Below are positions 29,611-40,956 of a stretch of DNA of 64,000 nt, piece by piece (position 1 is the stretch's first letter; each line of letters opens with the position of its first letter). The notes under the pieces were generated by a model. That model made no database searches, was not told where the DNA came from, and saw nothing but the letters and a program-made list of their open reading frames with translations. Origin of the DNA: Capronia americana (lineage: Eukaryota > Ascomycota > Eurotiomycetes > Chaetothyriales > Herpotrichiellaceae); the NCBI GenBank assembly GCA_016110215.1, contig JADWQD010000004.1, positions 186,001 to 250,000 of the forward strand, given 5' to 3'. Position numbers and translations under genes: made by a program.

Positions 29611-30458
29611 GTTGGCAGAAGACGCTTGCGAACAGATGTACTCTCGTGTAGGTGCTTGGTTCGGTGATCTGAAATCTCTGGACTGCAAGACGCTTGATCG
29701 ACGCAAGCTTCCACCGACTTCAACAGGGTATATATGTTCTCTGTTTGATGATGCGAGTACTCCACGAGACTTACTTCTTTGCTAGCGACCAAAATGTAAG
29801 CCGGCACGTTGCTTTCCCTCCTTGAGAATGCTAGTCAGTTGCGGTTCAGCTCCTAATCCTTGGGGTCGGCCATGTTTGATTTGCAGTGAGGGCTCTTCGG
29901 CCGGTTTTTGGTGTTTGATTCACGTCGATGACTGGACCAACGCTCAATATGTGCTTATTCATCTCCTGCGAAGAGTGTTGAACCGTGTGGATTACGACCA
30001 GCCTCAGCAATATCACCTGCCCGATAGGGAAGCGTGCTCAGGGTCAGCCTTGTCGGGACTGGCTGACGAGGTCCGAACCCGAGCGGTTGGACTTTTGTCT
30101 TCCGCCCTTGCAGGCGCCACAAACGAGAGTTCTGTAATCGGTGCAGCAGAAGATGGCAGACATCTTCGGGACGAAATCTCAATGGCTGCCATTATCCTCG
30201 CTCGATCGACCTAAGTCATGCAAGGCTTGGTCACCCTGGTGGCCTAAAATTGCGACACCGATGCAGGAGCATGTTGATGTTGTTGACTTCGATGCAAGAC
30301 TGCGGCACGAATAGCGCCTGGTGACTTGGACCATGGGAGCCACTGCGACACCTTTAGCTGAAAACTCGTCGGGCTGGACCGCGGACGATGGTTTATAAAC
30401 CACCATCCGCATCGTGGTGTCTTGCTTCATCCAAACCCCGCGGTCATCAATCACCAAA
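29611..30458. other. Divergent promoter region
   Basis: Region of 0.85 kb between the minus-strand SnoaL-like gene and the plus-strand DoxX-like gene. It holds a TATA-like element at 30391-30400. Small ORFs are present but unsupported. Confidence 0.6.
30388..30408 (+). promoter_or_regulatory. TATA-like element in imperfect palindrome
   Basis: GTTTATAAAC, a perfect 10-bp palindrome containing a TATA-box-like core, is flanked by GATG and CATC to form a larger imperfect inverted repeat. It lies about 60 bp upstream of the DoxX-like ATG at 30459, a reasonable core-promoter distance. Confidence 0.45.
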
Positions 30459-30896
30459 ATGAACCTTTCCAAGAGTCTCTTTCGTGCGCCCGCACGCTTC
30501 TTGATGTCACTCCTCTTCATCTTATCCGGCGTGTCCAAGCTCACCTCGGTGACACAAACGCAACAATACATGGAAGCATATGGCGTGCCTGGGTTTTTGA
30601 TCTGGCCTGCCGCCGCCCTCGAAATCACTGGCGGGACCATGGTGTTGACCGGTACCTTCACGACTCCGATATCTGTCATCCTCTCCACATGGTGTCTTCT
30701 TACCGCGGCGATTTTCCACAGAGACCTCAAGGACCAGACGCAAATGATCATGTTTCTTAAGAACATGGCCATGGCGGGCGGGTTCCTGGTGCTCGCCGAG
30801 AGTGCAACCGAGGCCTGGAGCTCCACGGCCGTGACTGGGGATCCGGAAGATTCGAGTAGGAGTCGCGCCACAACATTGCTACTTGAAGGGGGCTGA
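30459..30896 (+). CDS. DoxX-like four-helix membrane protein
   Basis: Predicted 145-aa integral membrane protein, single exon, with four hydrophobic segments: FLMSLLFILSGVSKLTSV (about 12-30), the VPGFLIWPAAALEITGG region (about 45-60), TTPISVILSTWCLLTAAIF, and FLKNMAMAGGFLVLA. The FILSGVSKL and LEITGG motifs match the DoxX/SURF4-like superfamily, whose members are small quinone- or redox-associated membrane proteins in bacteria and mostly uncharacterised in fungi. I chose the ATG at 30459 rather than the in-frame one at 30414 because the extra 15 residues precede a good N-terminus and overlap the promoter element spacing. Confidence 0.82.
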   Translation: MNLSKSLFRAPARFLMSLLFILSGVSKLTSVTQTQQYMEAYGVPGFLIWPAAALEITGGTMVLTGTFTTPISVILSTWCLLTAAIFHRDLKDQTQMIMFLKNMAMAGGFLVLAESATEAWSSTAVTGDPEDSSRSRATTLLLEGG

Positions 30897-31385
30897 CCTC
30901 GGTGATAGCGAAATCAAAAGGTCGCTCTCCCTTGAGGCGCTCAGAGCCAGGGACTTCCGGAGACAGTGCTGAGTACGACAAGTAGGAAGTATAAACCTGG
31001 AAGCGGGCAACGAGCTCGGGTACTATAGCCATTGTTGTCATTCTCGAGTGCTAGCTCGCGTGGAGGCATGTAGTAATGAGGACTCTATAAAGTGCTTTAT
31101 CAGCACCTGCCGATCGGTCTACCATGCAGAGCGCGCGTTAGTGTGATTGATGAAGGCTTGCCATAAGGTGAGGGCTTCGGCTGAGACAGAGTTGAGTTAT
31201 TTTCCGGGATGAGGACTGCATTGAGCGCACCCTCGCGTGCCAGGGTCTGCTACCCACCATGGTAGCGGACCATGACCATAAGTAAAGGAGCTGTCCCATT
31301 ACGCAGCCATCTTCACCAACCTTGATTCCGCACTTTGCCAGCCTTGAATCTCAACCCCCGTTGGCTTGACTCCGTGCTGAACAAA
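30897..31385. other. Intergenic region
   Basis: Between the DoxX-like and second SnoaL-like genes, which share an orientation. No gene is seen. A TATAAAG sequence occurs near 31087, far upstream of the next ATG. Confidence 0.6.
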
Positions 31386-31901
31386 ATGTCCTCTCAACCA
31401 ACAGACATTGTCGCTCGTCTTCTTGAAAACACTTCGAATGAGTCTGTCATCAAAGAACTCGTCGCCGCAGATGCCACATACATCTCACTGTGCTACTCCA
31501 ATCCTCCTCTGCGCCAGATAATGGCCCATGCGGGCGTGCATGCAAATGAAGGACCACGAGCAGTCATCTCAACATTCGCCAACGTTGGCAAGATCTGGGC
31601 AAATGAGGATTTCAAAATCGAAGCGCTCTTCGGTGAGGGCCCGGATGTCGCCGTGTTCGGCCGGTTCACCTACCGTTCCCGAGCATTGAAGAAGGCGTAC
31701 ACCTCGCCTTTTAGTATTCACTGCAAGGTCGAAGGTGGGCAGGTGGTGTATATGCTCTTCATGGAAGATACCGTGAGTACTCATCTGGTCGATGTCAGCT
31801 CACTGAGCTGATCAAATCGACAGTTCGGCACAGGTGCCACGTTTGAGAAGTCAGGCGAGAAGACCTATGAAGTTGAAGCGGGAAAGAATTTCAGTCTATA
31901 G
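31386..31901 (+). CDS. Second SnoaL-like (NTF2 fold) protein
   Basis: Two exons (31386-31772 and 31824-31901, 51-bp intron, phase 0) encode 154 aa. The second exon completes the last strand and C-terminus (TFGTGATFEKSGEK...). The sequence has the fold pattern of SnoaL/ketosteroid-isomerase-like proteins: IVARLLENTSNESVIKELV, then ATYISL, a loop, FANVGKIWANEDFKIEALF and VAVFGRFTYRS, a strand typical of this group. The ATG at 31386 (MSSQPTD) is chosen over the in-frame one at 31335 because the upstream residues look like leader sequence. It is only distantly similar to the protein at 29147-29610, so it is not a recent duplicate. Ligand or reaction unknown. Confidence 0.8.
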
Positions 31902-33341
31902 GGAGAGCTTCGATGGCCCTGCTGAGTCATCTGGCTTGATACCGCAAAGACTGCCGGACTTCCACAGACGCTGCGAAGCGGGAAAGAAAGCCATGCCCTT
32001 AAGGACGAGTTTGTTGATGGGCTGGAGACACATGTGATGAAGTGCTACTAGCAGTGGTAATGTAGATGAGTTGAGAAAAGGCTTTCAGCAATCACTTACC
32101 GAAGAAGTAGTGCGGAGGCCACCGTGATGCTTACCTAGATAGGTACTGTACATATGCACGGATCGACCAAGGCCGGGGCTGCGTTCGGAGTACGAGTCAC
32201 ATCTCTCTGCTTGAGAAGAAGTTTTCCTTATCCTTGTGATGGTTTCTTGGCGGCGTGCTTGTCCCACAATCACTCATCACAACGAGCCACGTGCCGAGAA
32301 TTGCAGATCCTTGCACCATGTGTTCCCCGGAGATGTCTGGTGACCACTAGGGGATCCATTGCTGTTGATGGGCGTGCAATCAAATTGGTCACAGCATCAA
32401 GACAATCCTTCGCTTCGAGGCTTGTCCAGCATGTTGAGAACTTGCTGCATGGAGAATGGCACCTGTCAACTTTAAACAACCAGGGAAGATTCAGATTGCG
32501 GCCACGGTGCGGTGTGTCGGCCACCCACCCACCTAGGTGTCCTCTCTATGAGGTTCATGCCCGGATTTTGACCCGCGCTACCTGCTCGCCTATCCTTGCC
32601 CCGCTAGCCTGTCTCGAAAGCTACCAGACAGCACTGAGTTCCGTAGCTTTTGCCCATCACAGCTCTTTGACCGAGAGTTGCTAAACAGCTCCCCAGTACC
32701 ACGGGATAGTTCCAGGGTCACTCCCAATAAGGCAATTATGCACTGTATCAGCAACCCTTGGTCCTCATCGAGCAAGTTGATGTCCGCCTAAATAGCTTCC
32801 AATTAATTTCGTGATAAGGTCAGTCGAGTGGAACAGAGTTTTGCTCTAGATCGGTCCGACGCGAAGCGGAAGGATTTCAGTCAACCGGCAGTTCGCGACC
32901 AAAACTCAATCAGAATGTCGTGCTGTCGTGACGGGTAACGCGTCCTCCAGTGGAGATCTCTCAACAAACCTCGAATTACCCTGCATCTCTGACATATGCG
33001 AGCCGGCTCGAGCGTGGCACTCGTATGAGACCACCGAATGAGAGCTGCCAACGCCATGCAATGCCGTGGGATGGGGGTGGGGATGCGACGCACTCAGCCA
33101 AAACCGGCCATATTTGCAACGAGCACCTCACGGTATCACAGGGAACACAAAGCCCCTAATGGTAGGCTCGCTGCATGGCGAGTTGGCGCCGCCTGCATCA
33201 CCATTTACTAAGTCTCGTATTTCAACATTTCAGTCTCGGAGCGAATGACTGTGATATCCGAGAGGCTTTCCTGCACATTTTGGCTTTCAAAAGGATCGTT
33301 CTTGAACTCGACGGTGTTGACGTCTTCTAGACCTATATCCC
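31902..33341. other. 1.4-kb intergenic region
   Basis: No gene is supported. The longest ORFs (about 32154-32684 plus, 32270-32524 minus) show no domain or splice-linked continuation. The right end is presumably the promoter of the multi-exon methyltransferase gene. Confidence 0.5.
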
Positions 33342-34978
33342 ATGTCTCAGTCTGCGGAGAGCCAAGATTCTCGCCCGGATCCAGAATCTCAGCCTGTGGG
33401 TTCCATTGAGCCGTGCCCTGTTAGGGACTGATATGTGACAGTCGTTCAGGTCGATCCGGGACCAGCCGACGATGATATCGATTCGGCACTTGGAGAGGTG
33501 AGAACTTTCTCAAGCACCCGGAATTGAGCACATGACTGATTGCATACCGGCACTTCAGGGAGATGATGTCTTGTCGACATCGTCGTTGGCATCAAGCGTC
33601 TTCGACTACATCCAAGAACACGGAAGAACGTACAACGGCTATGGCGAGCGGAGTAAGTCGCTTCCGAGACGTTCCAGCCTTGTCAGGAACTAACTAGCCA
33701 TGCTCGTTAGCCTATGTACTTCCTAATGATGAGGTATGACACAGGAAGATAAAATCTCAGGCACCTTTGGACTGATGGACTGACGTCGTTCGCCCGCAGA
33801 TGGAATTAGATCGTCTCGGTATGAACGTGTGTGGACAGATGTCGTCGCCAAAGCTGATAGACTGGGCTGCTAGATCTTCAGCACCATTTGCTCAAGATGA
33901 CCTTCGGAGACAGACTGTCAACTTACGAGCCCGAGGAGAAAAAAGACCTCCATAACGTGCTGGACATAGGTACTGGAACAGGAATCTGGGCAATCGAATA
34001 TGGTGAGCGGTACCCAACCTAGCTCGGAACGTTTGAAAGGCCACTGACGCTCTGATAAGGTGACGCTCATCCAGAGTCAATAGTTAGGCATTCCCGTTTC
34101 GGACTCGCCGACGAATGACAGCTGACTGTCGAAAGGTGCTTGGAGTGGACGTCAGTCCTGTGCAACCGGCTTTGTAAGTCTCATCGAAAATGTCGCGGGC
34201 TTCTCTTGACCAAGCTGGCAGTGTCCCTCCAAATGTGCGATTTGAGGTTATGGACGTGGGACAGCCCTGGTTGTTTACTTTTCAGTTCGACTTCATATTC
34301 AGCCGATTCATGACTGGAGCAATTGCGAATTGGCGACAGTACATTCAAGAATGCTTTGAGTAAGGGGTTTCCTTGTTGACCAGAATGCGACCGTGCTCAC
34401 AATCGGAACAGTAATTTGACACCAGGCGGGGCACTGGAAGTGCAGGACATTTCCTTCCGCCTTCGCTGCGACGACGGGTCTCTCCCGCAAGATTCTGCGT
34501 TCCGCAGATGGGCCGGGCATATGCTAGAAGCAAGTATCAACCTGGGATGCCCGCTCGACAGCGTCGACTCGGTGAGGGAGCTCATGACTGAGACGGGTTT
34601 TGTCGATGTCGAGAAGAGGGCCTACTGCTGGCCAATGAACCAGTGGCCGAGGGATTCGAGGTTGAAGAAGATTGGTGAGACCTTCTCAGAGATCCCCTGT
34701 CGAGCTGCTCACACAGGAACCACAGGAGTCTGGACTTTCCATGACTTTACCGCTTCTTTGTCGGGCATCAGCCTTGCGCTCTTCACACGAGGCTTATCCT
34801 GGTCTCCAGATGAACTCGAGGTATTTCTAATCGACGTTCGCAGAGACATGAAGAACACGGCCTATCACGCATACTGGCCCATGTGAGCACGCATAATGTT
34901 TCATTTCTGTGAGATGGTGCAACTGACGAGTGAGACAACAGATACAGCATTTGCGGGAAGAAGCCTGGTCCTGCATGA
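33342..34978 (+). CDS. SAM-dependent methyltransferase (TAM/LaeA-like), 11 exons
   Basis: Eleven exons read in one frame to 357 aa: 33342-33395, 33450-33497, 33559-33652, 33711-33733, 33800-33818, 33874-34002, 34060-34082, 34136-34173, 34222-34359, 34412-34882, 34942-34978. The class I methyltransferase core is clear: motif I LDIGTGTGIWAIEYG (about 115-130), the acidic loop VLGVDVSPVQP, NVRFEVMDVGQPW, and FDFIFSRFMTGAI, then TPGGALEVQD. Short acidic sequence precedes the region HGRTYNGYGERTYVLPNDE, a hallmark of the fungal TAM/LaeA-like family. Members act either as regulators of secondary metabolism or as small-molecule methyltransferases. With a P450 and an aminotransferase downstream, the second is plausible. 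Very small exons (19 and 23 bp) make this gene easy to misannotate. Confidence 0.85.
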
Positions 34979-35671
34979 CATGCACATGCACAGCGTCTAG
35001 CTCAAATTCTGCTGTGAACCAGAGGTCGCCAGAGTGAAAGGGCCGTCTGCGGTCTCGAAGGCGATGTGTCGTGGTTTTGAACACAACTGAACCGGTCGAT
35101 GAGGGACCACGCTTTCACTGTTTCCTCTTTAGCTTGTGTTGTCAGTCCACCTGGCTGCAAGCGAGGAGGGGTTCTTTCTGATCATCGATATCCCCGACAA
35201 GCTAGCAGCTTAGTGCCGGTAGTGGCATGCAGGTGGCAGTGAAGATTTTCAAATGAAGCCCAGCGGACGATGAGCGGGGCACAAGGATCGGATCACGATT
35301 CACGCATAACCCTGTCAAACTGCCACTGCCCCCTGTCACTCCGTCGCGGTTATCCTGAAGAATCGCGGACAGCTGCTGAAGATTCCCACGTGCCGCAGCC
35401 AATGCCATTTCACTTGTCCATCACCCCACAAACAAGACTGCTGCATCACACCCGTTTGAGAGCTGCGTCTGGCACCTGCTGTGTAACATTGCCCCAGATC
35501 CGGCTGTCATTCTTTCCTTATCTCGTCCTGCCGTCAGTGAGCGTTCCGCAGTACGGTGCGTTGCCCATCACAAAGCACAAGGAATACGTACCATGCGAGA
35601 TCAGATCTGAAACTCCCCGGCGGTGAACACAAGAGTCATCACATTTGCCTCTTGTACTCCCACCAACAAAC
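34979..35671. other. Intergenic region
   Basis: Between the methyltransferase and P450 genes in the same orientation. No gene is seen. Confidence 0.6.
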
Positions 35672-37320
35672 ATGTTCATCCTCGCCTATCTCGGGATCAT
35701 ACTCGCCCTGGGGTTGGTTTACCTGGCCTACGACACCATTTATAGCTGGTATCGCTTGCGACATGTCCCTGGTCCATTCAGCGCTGGCTTCTCAAAATGG
35801 TGGCTCTTCAAACATACCTGGAATGGCACCATGTATCTCGAGTCGGCAGAACAATGCTTCAAGCACGGTATATGCATCCTTAGCTTGCCCTTCTGTCAAG
35901 ACCGGCCTGGCTGACCTTCAGCTCTCAGGCTCACTTGTTCGTATCGGACCCAACGACCTAGTTACGAGCGACCCCGAGATTTTGAAACGAATGGGTGCAC
36001 CCAGATCTCCGTACCGTAGGTCGGACTGGTACAGTGCCCTTCGTGTCGACCGCGAGAATATCCTATCCGAGAGGAACGAGGAGAGACATGCCATGCTTCG
36101 CAATAAAATGGCTGCTGGGGTATTTGAGCTTATTCCCTCTCTTGAGTGCGATGCTGACACCGTCCCTAGTATGCTGGCAAGGAAAATCCCACCCTTGAAC
36201 AGGGCATAGACGACTGCGTTGCGAAACTGGTAGAGCTCATCGAACGAAAGTACATCTCCACTGTGGAAGAGTTCAAGCCCCTCGACTTCGCCAGGAAAGC
36301 ACAGTACTTGACCCTGGACATCATCGCCGCCGTTGCATTCGGTGGGGCTTTTGGGTTTTTGGAGAAGGACGAGGACGTGTTCAAGTACATCGAGACAACA
36401 GAAAACACAATCCCAGCCATGATCCTTTGTGCAGCCTTCCCGTGGCTATCGACTCTGTTCCAATCACCACTGATGAAGTTCCTTATGCCAAAGGATACGG
36501 ATTCGTATGGACTGGGTAGGATCATGGGAGCAGCAAGAGAGGTAGTCCAAGAGCGATTCCAACCAGAAGCAAAACCACGGATGGACATGCTAGGGTCGTT
36601 CCTTCGACATGACCTTAGTCGAGAAGATGCTGAAACGGAGGTTATGGTGCAGATCCTAGCTGGCAGCGACACCACCGCAGGCGCCATCCGTGCGACGATG
36701 CTCCACCTCCTCACCAATCCGCCGGTCCTTGCGAAATTGCTGGCAGAGATTCAGAGTGCGGACATCTCGGATCCAATCCAAGATTCCGAAGCCCGCAAGC
36801 TGCCGTATCTCCAGGCTGTGATCAAGGAAGGTTTGCGCATCCACCCCCCGGTGACAGGTCTCCAATCCAAGTTCGTCCCTCCTGGAGGCGATACGCTCAA
36901 TGGGTACTACGTGCCAGCTGGGACCAGAATTGGATCCTCTGCCTGGGGAGTGTTTCTCGACCCAGGCTTGTGGGGTCCTGATGCGAGGGTGTTTCGGCCC
37001 GAACGATTTCTGGAAGGGACCCCAGACGAGATAAAGCGTAAGGAGATCGACATCGAGGGGATATTTGGCTACGGCAGGTCGTCGTGCCTCGGAAAGAGCG
37101 TTGCCGCAATTGAACTCAACAAGGTGTTTGTTCAGGTAAGTAGATGTTCAATCTGCGTCCAGTCTGGTGCTATGGCTGATATCTCACTTTTCTGCAGCTA
37201 CTTCGCAAGTTCGAGTTCACCATTGTCAATCCTCAGCAACCATGGAAATCCTTTAGTGCAGGTGTCTTCATCGTGAGCGACATGTGGATGAGAGTCACCA
37301 AGAGAGAACCGCCTCTTTGA
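35672..37320 (+). CDS. Cytochrome P450 monooxygenase
   Basis: Four exons (35672-35867, 35929-36119, 36170-37135, 37198-37320) give 491 aa. The N-terminal membrane anchor (FILAYLGIILALGLVYLAY, residues 2-20) is followed by the proline hinge HVPGPF. The oxygen-binding I-helix motif is AGSDTT (near 296), the K-helix ExxR is EGLR (near 353), the PERF motif is FRPERF (near 405), and the haem-binding loop is FGYGRSSCLGKS, with the Cys near 435 as thiolate ligand. It is ER-membrane bound, using electrons from cytochrome P450 reductase. The sequence resembles fungal benzoate-hydroxylase/pisatin-demethylase-like P450s, but the substrate is not inferable. The TAM methyltransferase lies upstream and the aminotransferase downstream on the same strand. 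Confidence 0.92.
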
Positions 37321-37906
37321 ATTCCGTCCCCTAACCTATGCATAGAAACCGAAGCTCTCTTGGAGGGATGAAATAGGCCGGAACAGGGTGGCCCAAGGTT
37401 ATGCTAATGATTCTAATGATGGTACTTGGGGCAGTTGATGGAACGGACAGCGCACATACTTGCCAGCGGCCTGAAGCCGGGAGATATGAATAACACTCTT
37501 CCAACCTTTGATTGACGCGTTTCTCGGTGCGGGTTCATCCCAATACAGTCATGACGACTGGTAGCAAACAAAGCGCTCTGAGAGGGTGCGGAGATGGGAG
37601 ATAGAGTGCTGACTGAAATAGGGATGTTGAACCTGAGCGAGTCACATCCGCGCCGAGCAGAGCTTCGCCCGCGCCCACGGCAGCGGAACGCGACTTCCGG
37701 TACTCACTTCCTTATCGCTAACTTATCGGACCGGCAGTCGGCCGTATTCCAAGCACGTATTAATTGTCAAATAGTCATCATCAATGGGATCAGGGAGCCC
37801 ACATCGGCGCCCTTCGCTAACCCCAAAGCCTTTGGCTATCCGTCTCTCGACATACTTTGGCATAACTTCATCTAGATTGACATTTTGAAGGCACGTCGTC
37901 GCAACA
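37321..37906. other. Intergenic region
   Basis: Between the P450 and aminotransferase genes. No gene is supported. Confidence 0.6.
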
Positions 37907-39842
37907 ATGGCCACCAGTATGGAGAAGCCCGCGCCAAGGGACATGTCCCATCACTATTCACGCGTCACCAATCGCCGCATCGCAAGCCAGATGAAGCGGT
38001 TCTACAAGTACTTCTCCATTCCGGGTATTGGCAATCTTGCTGGAGGTACGTTGCCTTGGATAAGCCGGAGAACATGTTGGTTGTTGACAGCTTCAAGGTC
38101 TCCCAAACCCCGGGTACTTTCCTTACGATACACTGGAGGCACAAACAGCGGTGCCCGATCGATTCAAGCCGACTCCCAATGTCCCTGTTGATCCGCCCGC
38201 TTCCTCAGATCTTCCAACGGCTTCGCGAGTGCTTGTGCCTCACGATTCCGCCGAACCAAATGTCTTACGCAAGATTGACCTGACGACCGCCTTGCAGTAT
38301 GGCACCGCGCAGGGATATCCTCCCTTGTACAGTTTCATCCGTTCTTTCACACAGACCAATTTACATCCCAATGTTCCGTACAAGGGAGGTCCGGAGGTCA
38401 TCCTTACCTGTGGCTCGACAGACGGCTTCTCCAAGGCCATTGAGTGCTTCAGCAACATTTGGGACGAGGAAAGAGATTGGATACGGGAAAGAGAGGGAAT
38501 CTTATGCGAAGAATTTGCATACATGAATGCCATTCAGGCAGCTCAACCTCGAGGTCTCAATGTCGTGCCTGTTGCTATCGACGACGAAGGGATGATGGCC
38601 TATGGCAAGGGTGGACTTGAGGACGTCCTAGTCAAGTGGGACAAGAACCGGGGTAAGAGGCCGCACTTGATGTACACCGTGACCATGGGCCAGAATCCGA
38701 CCTCGGGCCTGCTTTCCTTGAATAGGCGGAAGGAGATCTATGCTTTGTGCCAAAAGTACGACATTATCATTATTGAAGACGACCCTTACTGGTATTTGCA
38801 ATATCCATCAGCAAACGAACTCTCGAGGAAGACCAGGGGAAGAGTGGTCTCGGAGAATTTCCCGACCGGCTTGCACAACTACAACACAGACTCAGGAGGC
38901 AAGTCAGGCGGTTTTCCCTTCTTGGATAGCCTTGTGCCCTCTTATCTCTCTGTCGACGTGGATGGTCGAGTGGTGCGCTTGGATACTTTCAGCAAGACTG
39001 TTGCACCGGGCTGTCGATTGGGTTGGATAACAGCTCAACCCGAAGTGGTGGAAAGGATCTTACGCATTACCGAGACCAGCACTCAGCAACCTAGTGGATT
39101 TGTACAAAGCGTCATCGCCGAGCTTATTATGGGCCCGTCAGCCAACGGGGACGCTGGAAAGGGAGGCAGCAAGGACGGCAGCGGGTGGGAAGTCGGTGGC
39201 TGGGTGCGGTGGCTTGAAGGCCTCAGAGGCAACTATGAGAGGCGCATGCAGCTGATGGCATCAACTCTTGAGGAAGGAAAGTTCCTCATCCAGGATTCGA
39301 AGCCCAGATCAAACGCGTTTGCTCCGGACGACGTTGAGTATGAGGTGGTGCACAAGACACAAATGTACGACTTCGTCTACCCCATGGCTGGCATGTTTCT
39401 TTGGCTCCATGCGCGGTTTGATACACATCCTCTCTTCAACGAGGTTGATCACCAACGGCTATTCCAAGCACAGTGGGTCCTCCTGACGACTGAACCATAT
39501 CGGGTTCTGCTGGCTCCGGGCCAGATGTTTTCCCCGACGCCGGAGATCGCCAAAGAGAAGGGCTGGCAGTATTATCGACTGTGTTTTGCCGCGGTGGACG
39601 ACGATGTGATCAAGAAGTACAGTGAAAATACTGTTGCCGCATTCCGACATTTCTGGACCATTGACGATGTCAAGGAGATTGACAAGCTCCTCGAAGAAGA
39701 TGAGAATCTGGAGGCAAGGTTGGGCGAGCTCGCCATGCAAGATCAGGTGAGTTGTAACGAGTCTCCGTTGCTACCCTCGAGGCGTCCAAGACTGACACAG
39801 ATCCTACAGAGTGCATTTGCGGCAAACCCGATCATCTGCTGA
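37907..39842 (+). CDS. Aromatic-type aminotransferase, PLP fold type I
   Basis: Exons 37907-38045, 38098-39746 and 39801-39842 encode 609 aa. A pyridoxal-phosphate aminotransferase of class I/II, similar in layout to yeast Aro8/Aro9 aromatic aminotransferases. The cofactor Lys is in DTFSKTVAPGCRLGW (near 325). Other conserved blocks are the substrate-binding GGLPNPGYFPYD after the first splice, TCGSTDGFSKA (PLP phosphate region), MGQNPTSGLL and IIIEDDPYWYLQYPS. The second intron (54 bp, a multiple of three, no stop) can be retained without breaking the frame, giving 627 aa instead. Longer than most relatives because of insertions between 275 and 390. Predicted cytosolic. Aromatic or alpha-keto acid substrates are inferred from family only. 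Confidence 0.9.
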
Positions 39843-40956
39843 TTTAGGTTATTTGCAAACATACGAAGCAACGCGTGCCAATCCTGGCGGGATGATGAAC
39901 GGCAAGTTGGACGAATATATAGACACGACAGCCCTATACTTTAAAACAAGCAATATCTATGCATGTACTGATGACTACCATTTTCCATGTTTCTACATGT
40001 GTGAGCTACTCACTCACTGGGCGTCGGACCAAAACTATCAATTCACGTCCATTCTTGGGACCGACGGCCAAAGACGATGCTGGTCGTGTTCACATCTAGA
40101 GTATGGCCTCACGCGAGACCCTCAGTCTCTTCACACTGTATGTTTCCAAGATATTCATGGACTTTGTGCGAGTTGTGGCATTGACAAGGCCGGCTTGCTC
40201 ATACCCCTGGTCGAGACATCACCTTAAGCTGTCCTGTCGACAAAACAGCGTTGTGTTTGTGCAAGCTAGCACAGATTATTTGCAAGGATTTCTTGTGCTC
40301 TGAATAGTAGCTGATTCAATGTATTGTATAAATTGTGTCTCCTCTTGGCGACCGAATAGACAAGCTCCCTGAAGCCCAACTGATTCCCCTCGTGCCAGTG
40401 GCAGTCCAACCCCTCGTGCCTTTTCTGGGTGCCTGAAATGCGGAGCTCCATCCTGTGTCGTGTGCCCAGCCGCCAACCAAGGCGCTAGGTGTGTTTCCTC
40501 CGCTCTCTCCATTCACATCCATGTCTCGCTGTCATCGTTACATTGTCACCTCTCTGCCCCCAGAGTCAAGCCAACCTTATGCACATCTCGCATTGCTTAT
40601 CGGGCGCCAGTCATGGCGATCCTGCACGAACGTGCACAGCTTCCTATTGCTCCCATCGTCAAGTCCGTCATTCTCGCCTTCCCCTTGGCGGCGCCTCGAT
40701 TTGAGCCAAGCCGTATTTGGCAGGGTGATGCTACCGACACGCACCAGCTTATGCAGCTTCCATGTCCGTAGCTTCCTGTGCGACCAACTTTTTCTAAGAG
40801 GAAGCTCTCACTGCTCCTTCAAGCTCATGGCAGCTACGATGGTGATCTGATAAAGATTCAGCTGCGCCCCTTCAACTCAAGGTGAGATATAACACCTGTC
40901 ATTCTGTCCGGCCACTCGATCTGTGTCGTGTGATTCACTTTCTCCAGTGTGCAATC
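39843..40956. other. 1.1-kb intergenic region
   Basis: Pyrimidine-rich towards the right end (about 40480-40860), as in leaders of fungal genes. Overlapping plus-strand ORFs of about 70-130 codons there are pyrimidine-driven and show no domain. No gene is supported. Confidence 0.55.
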
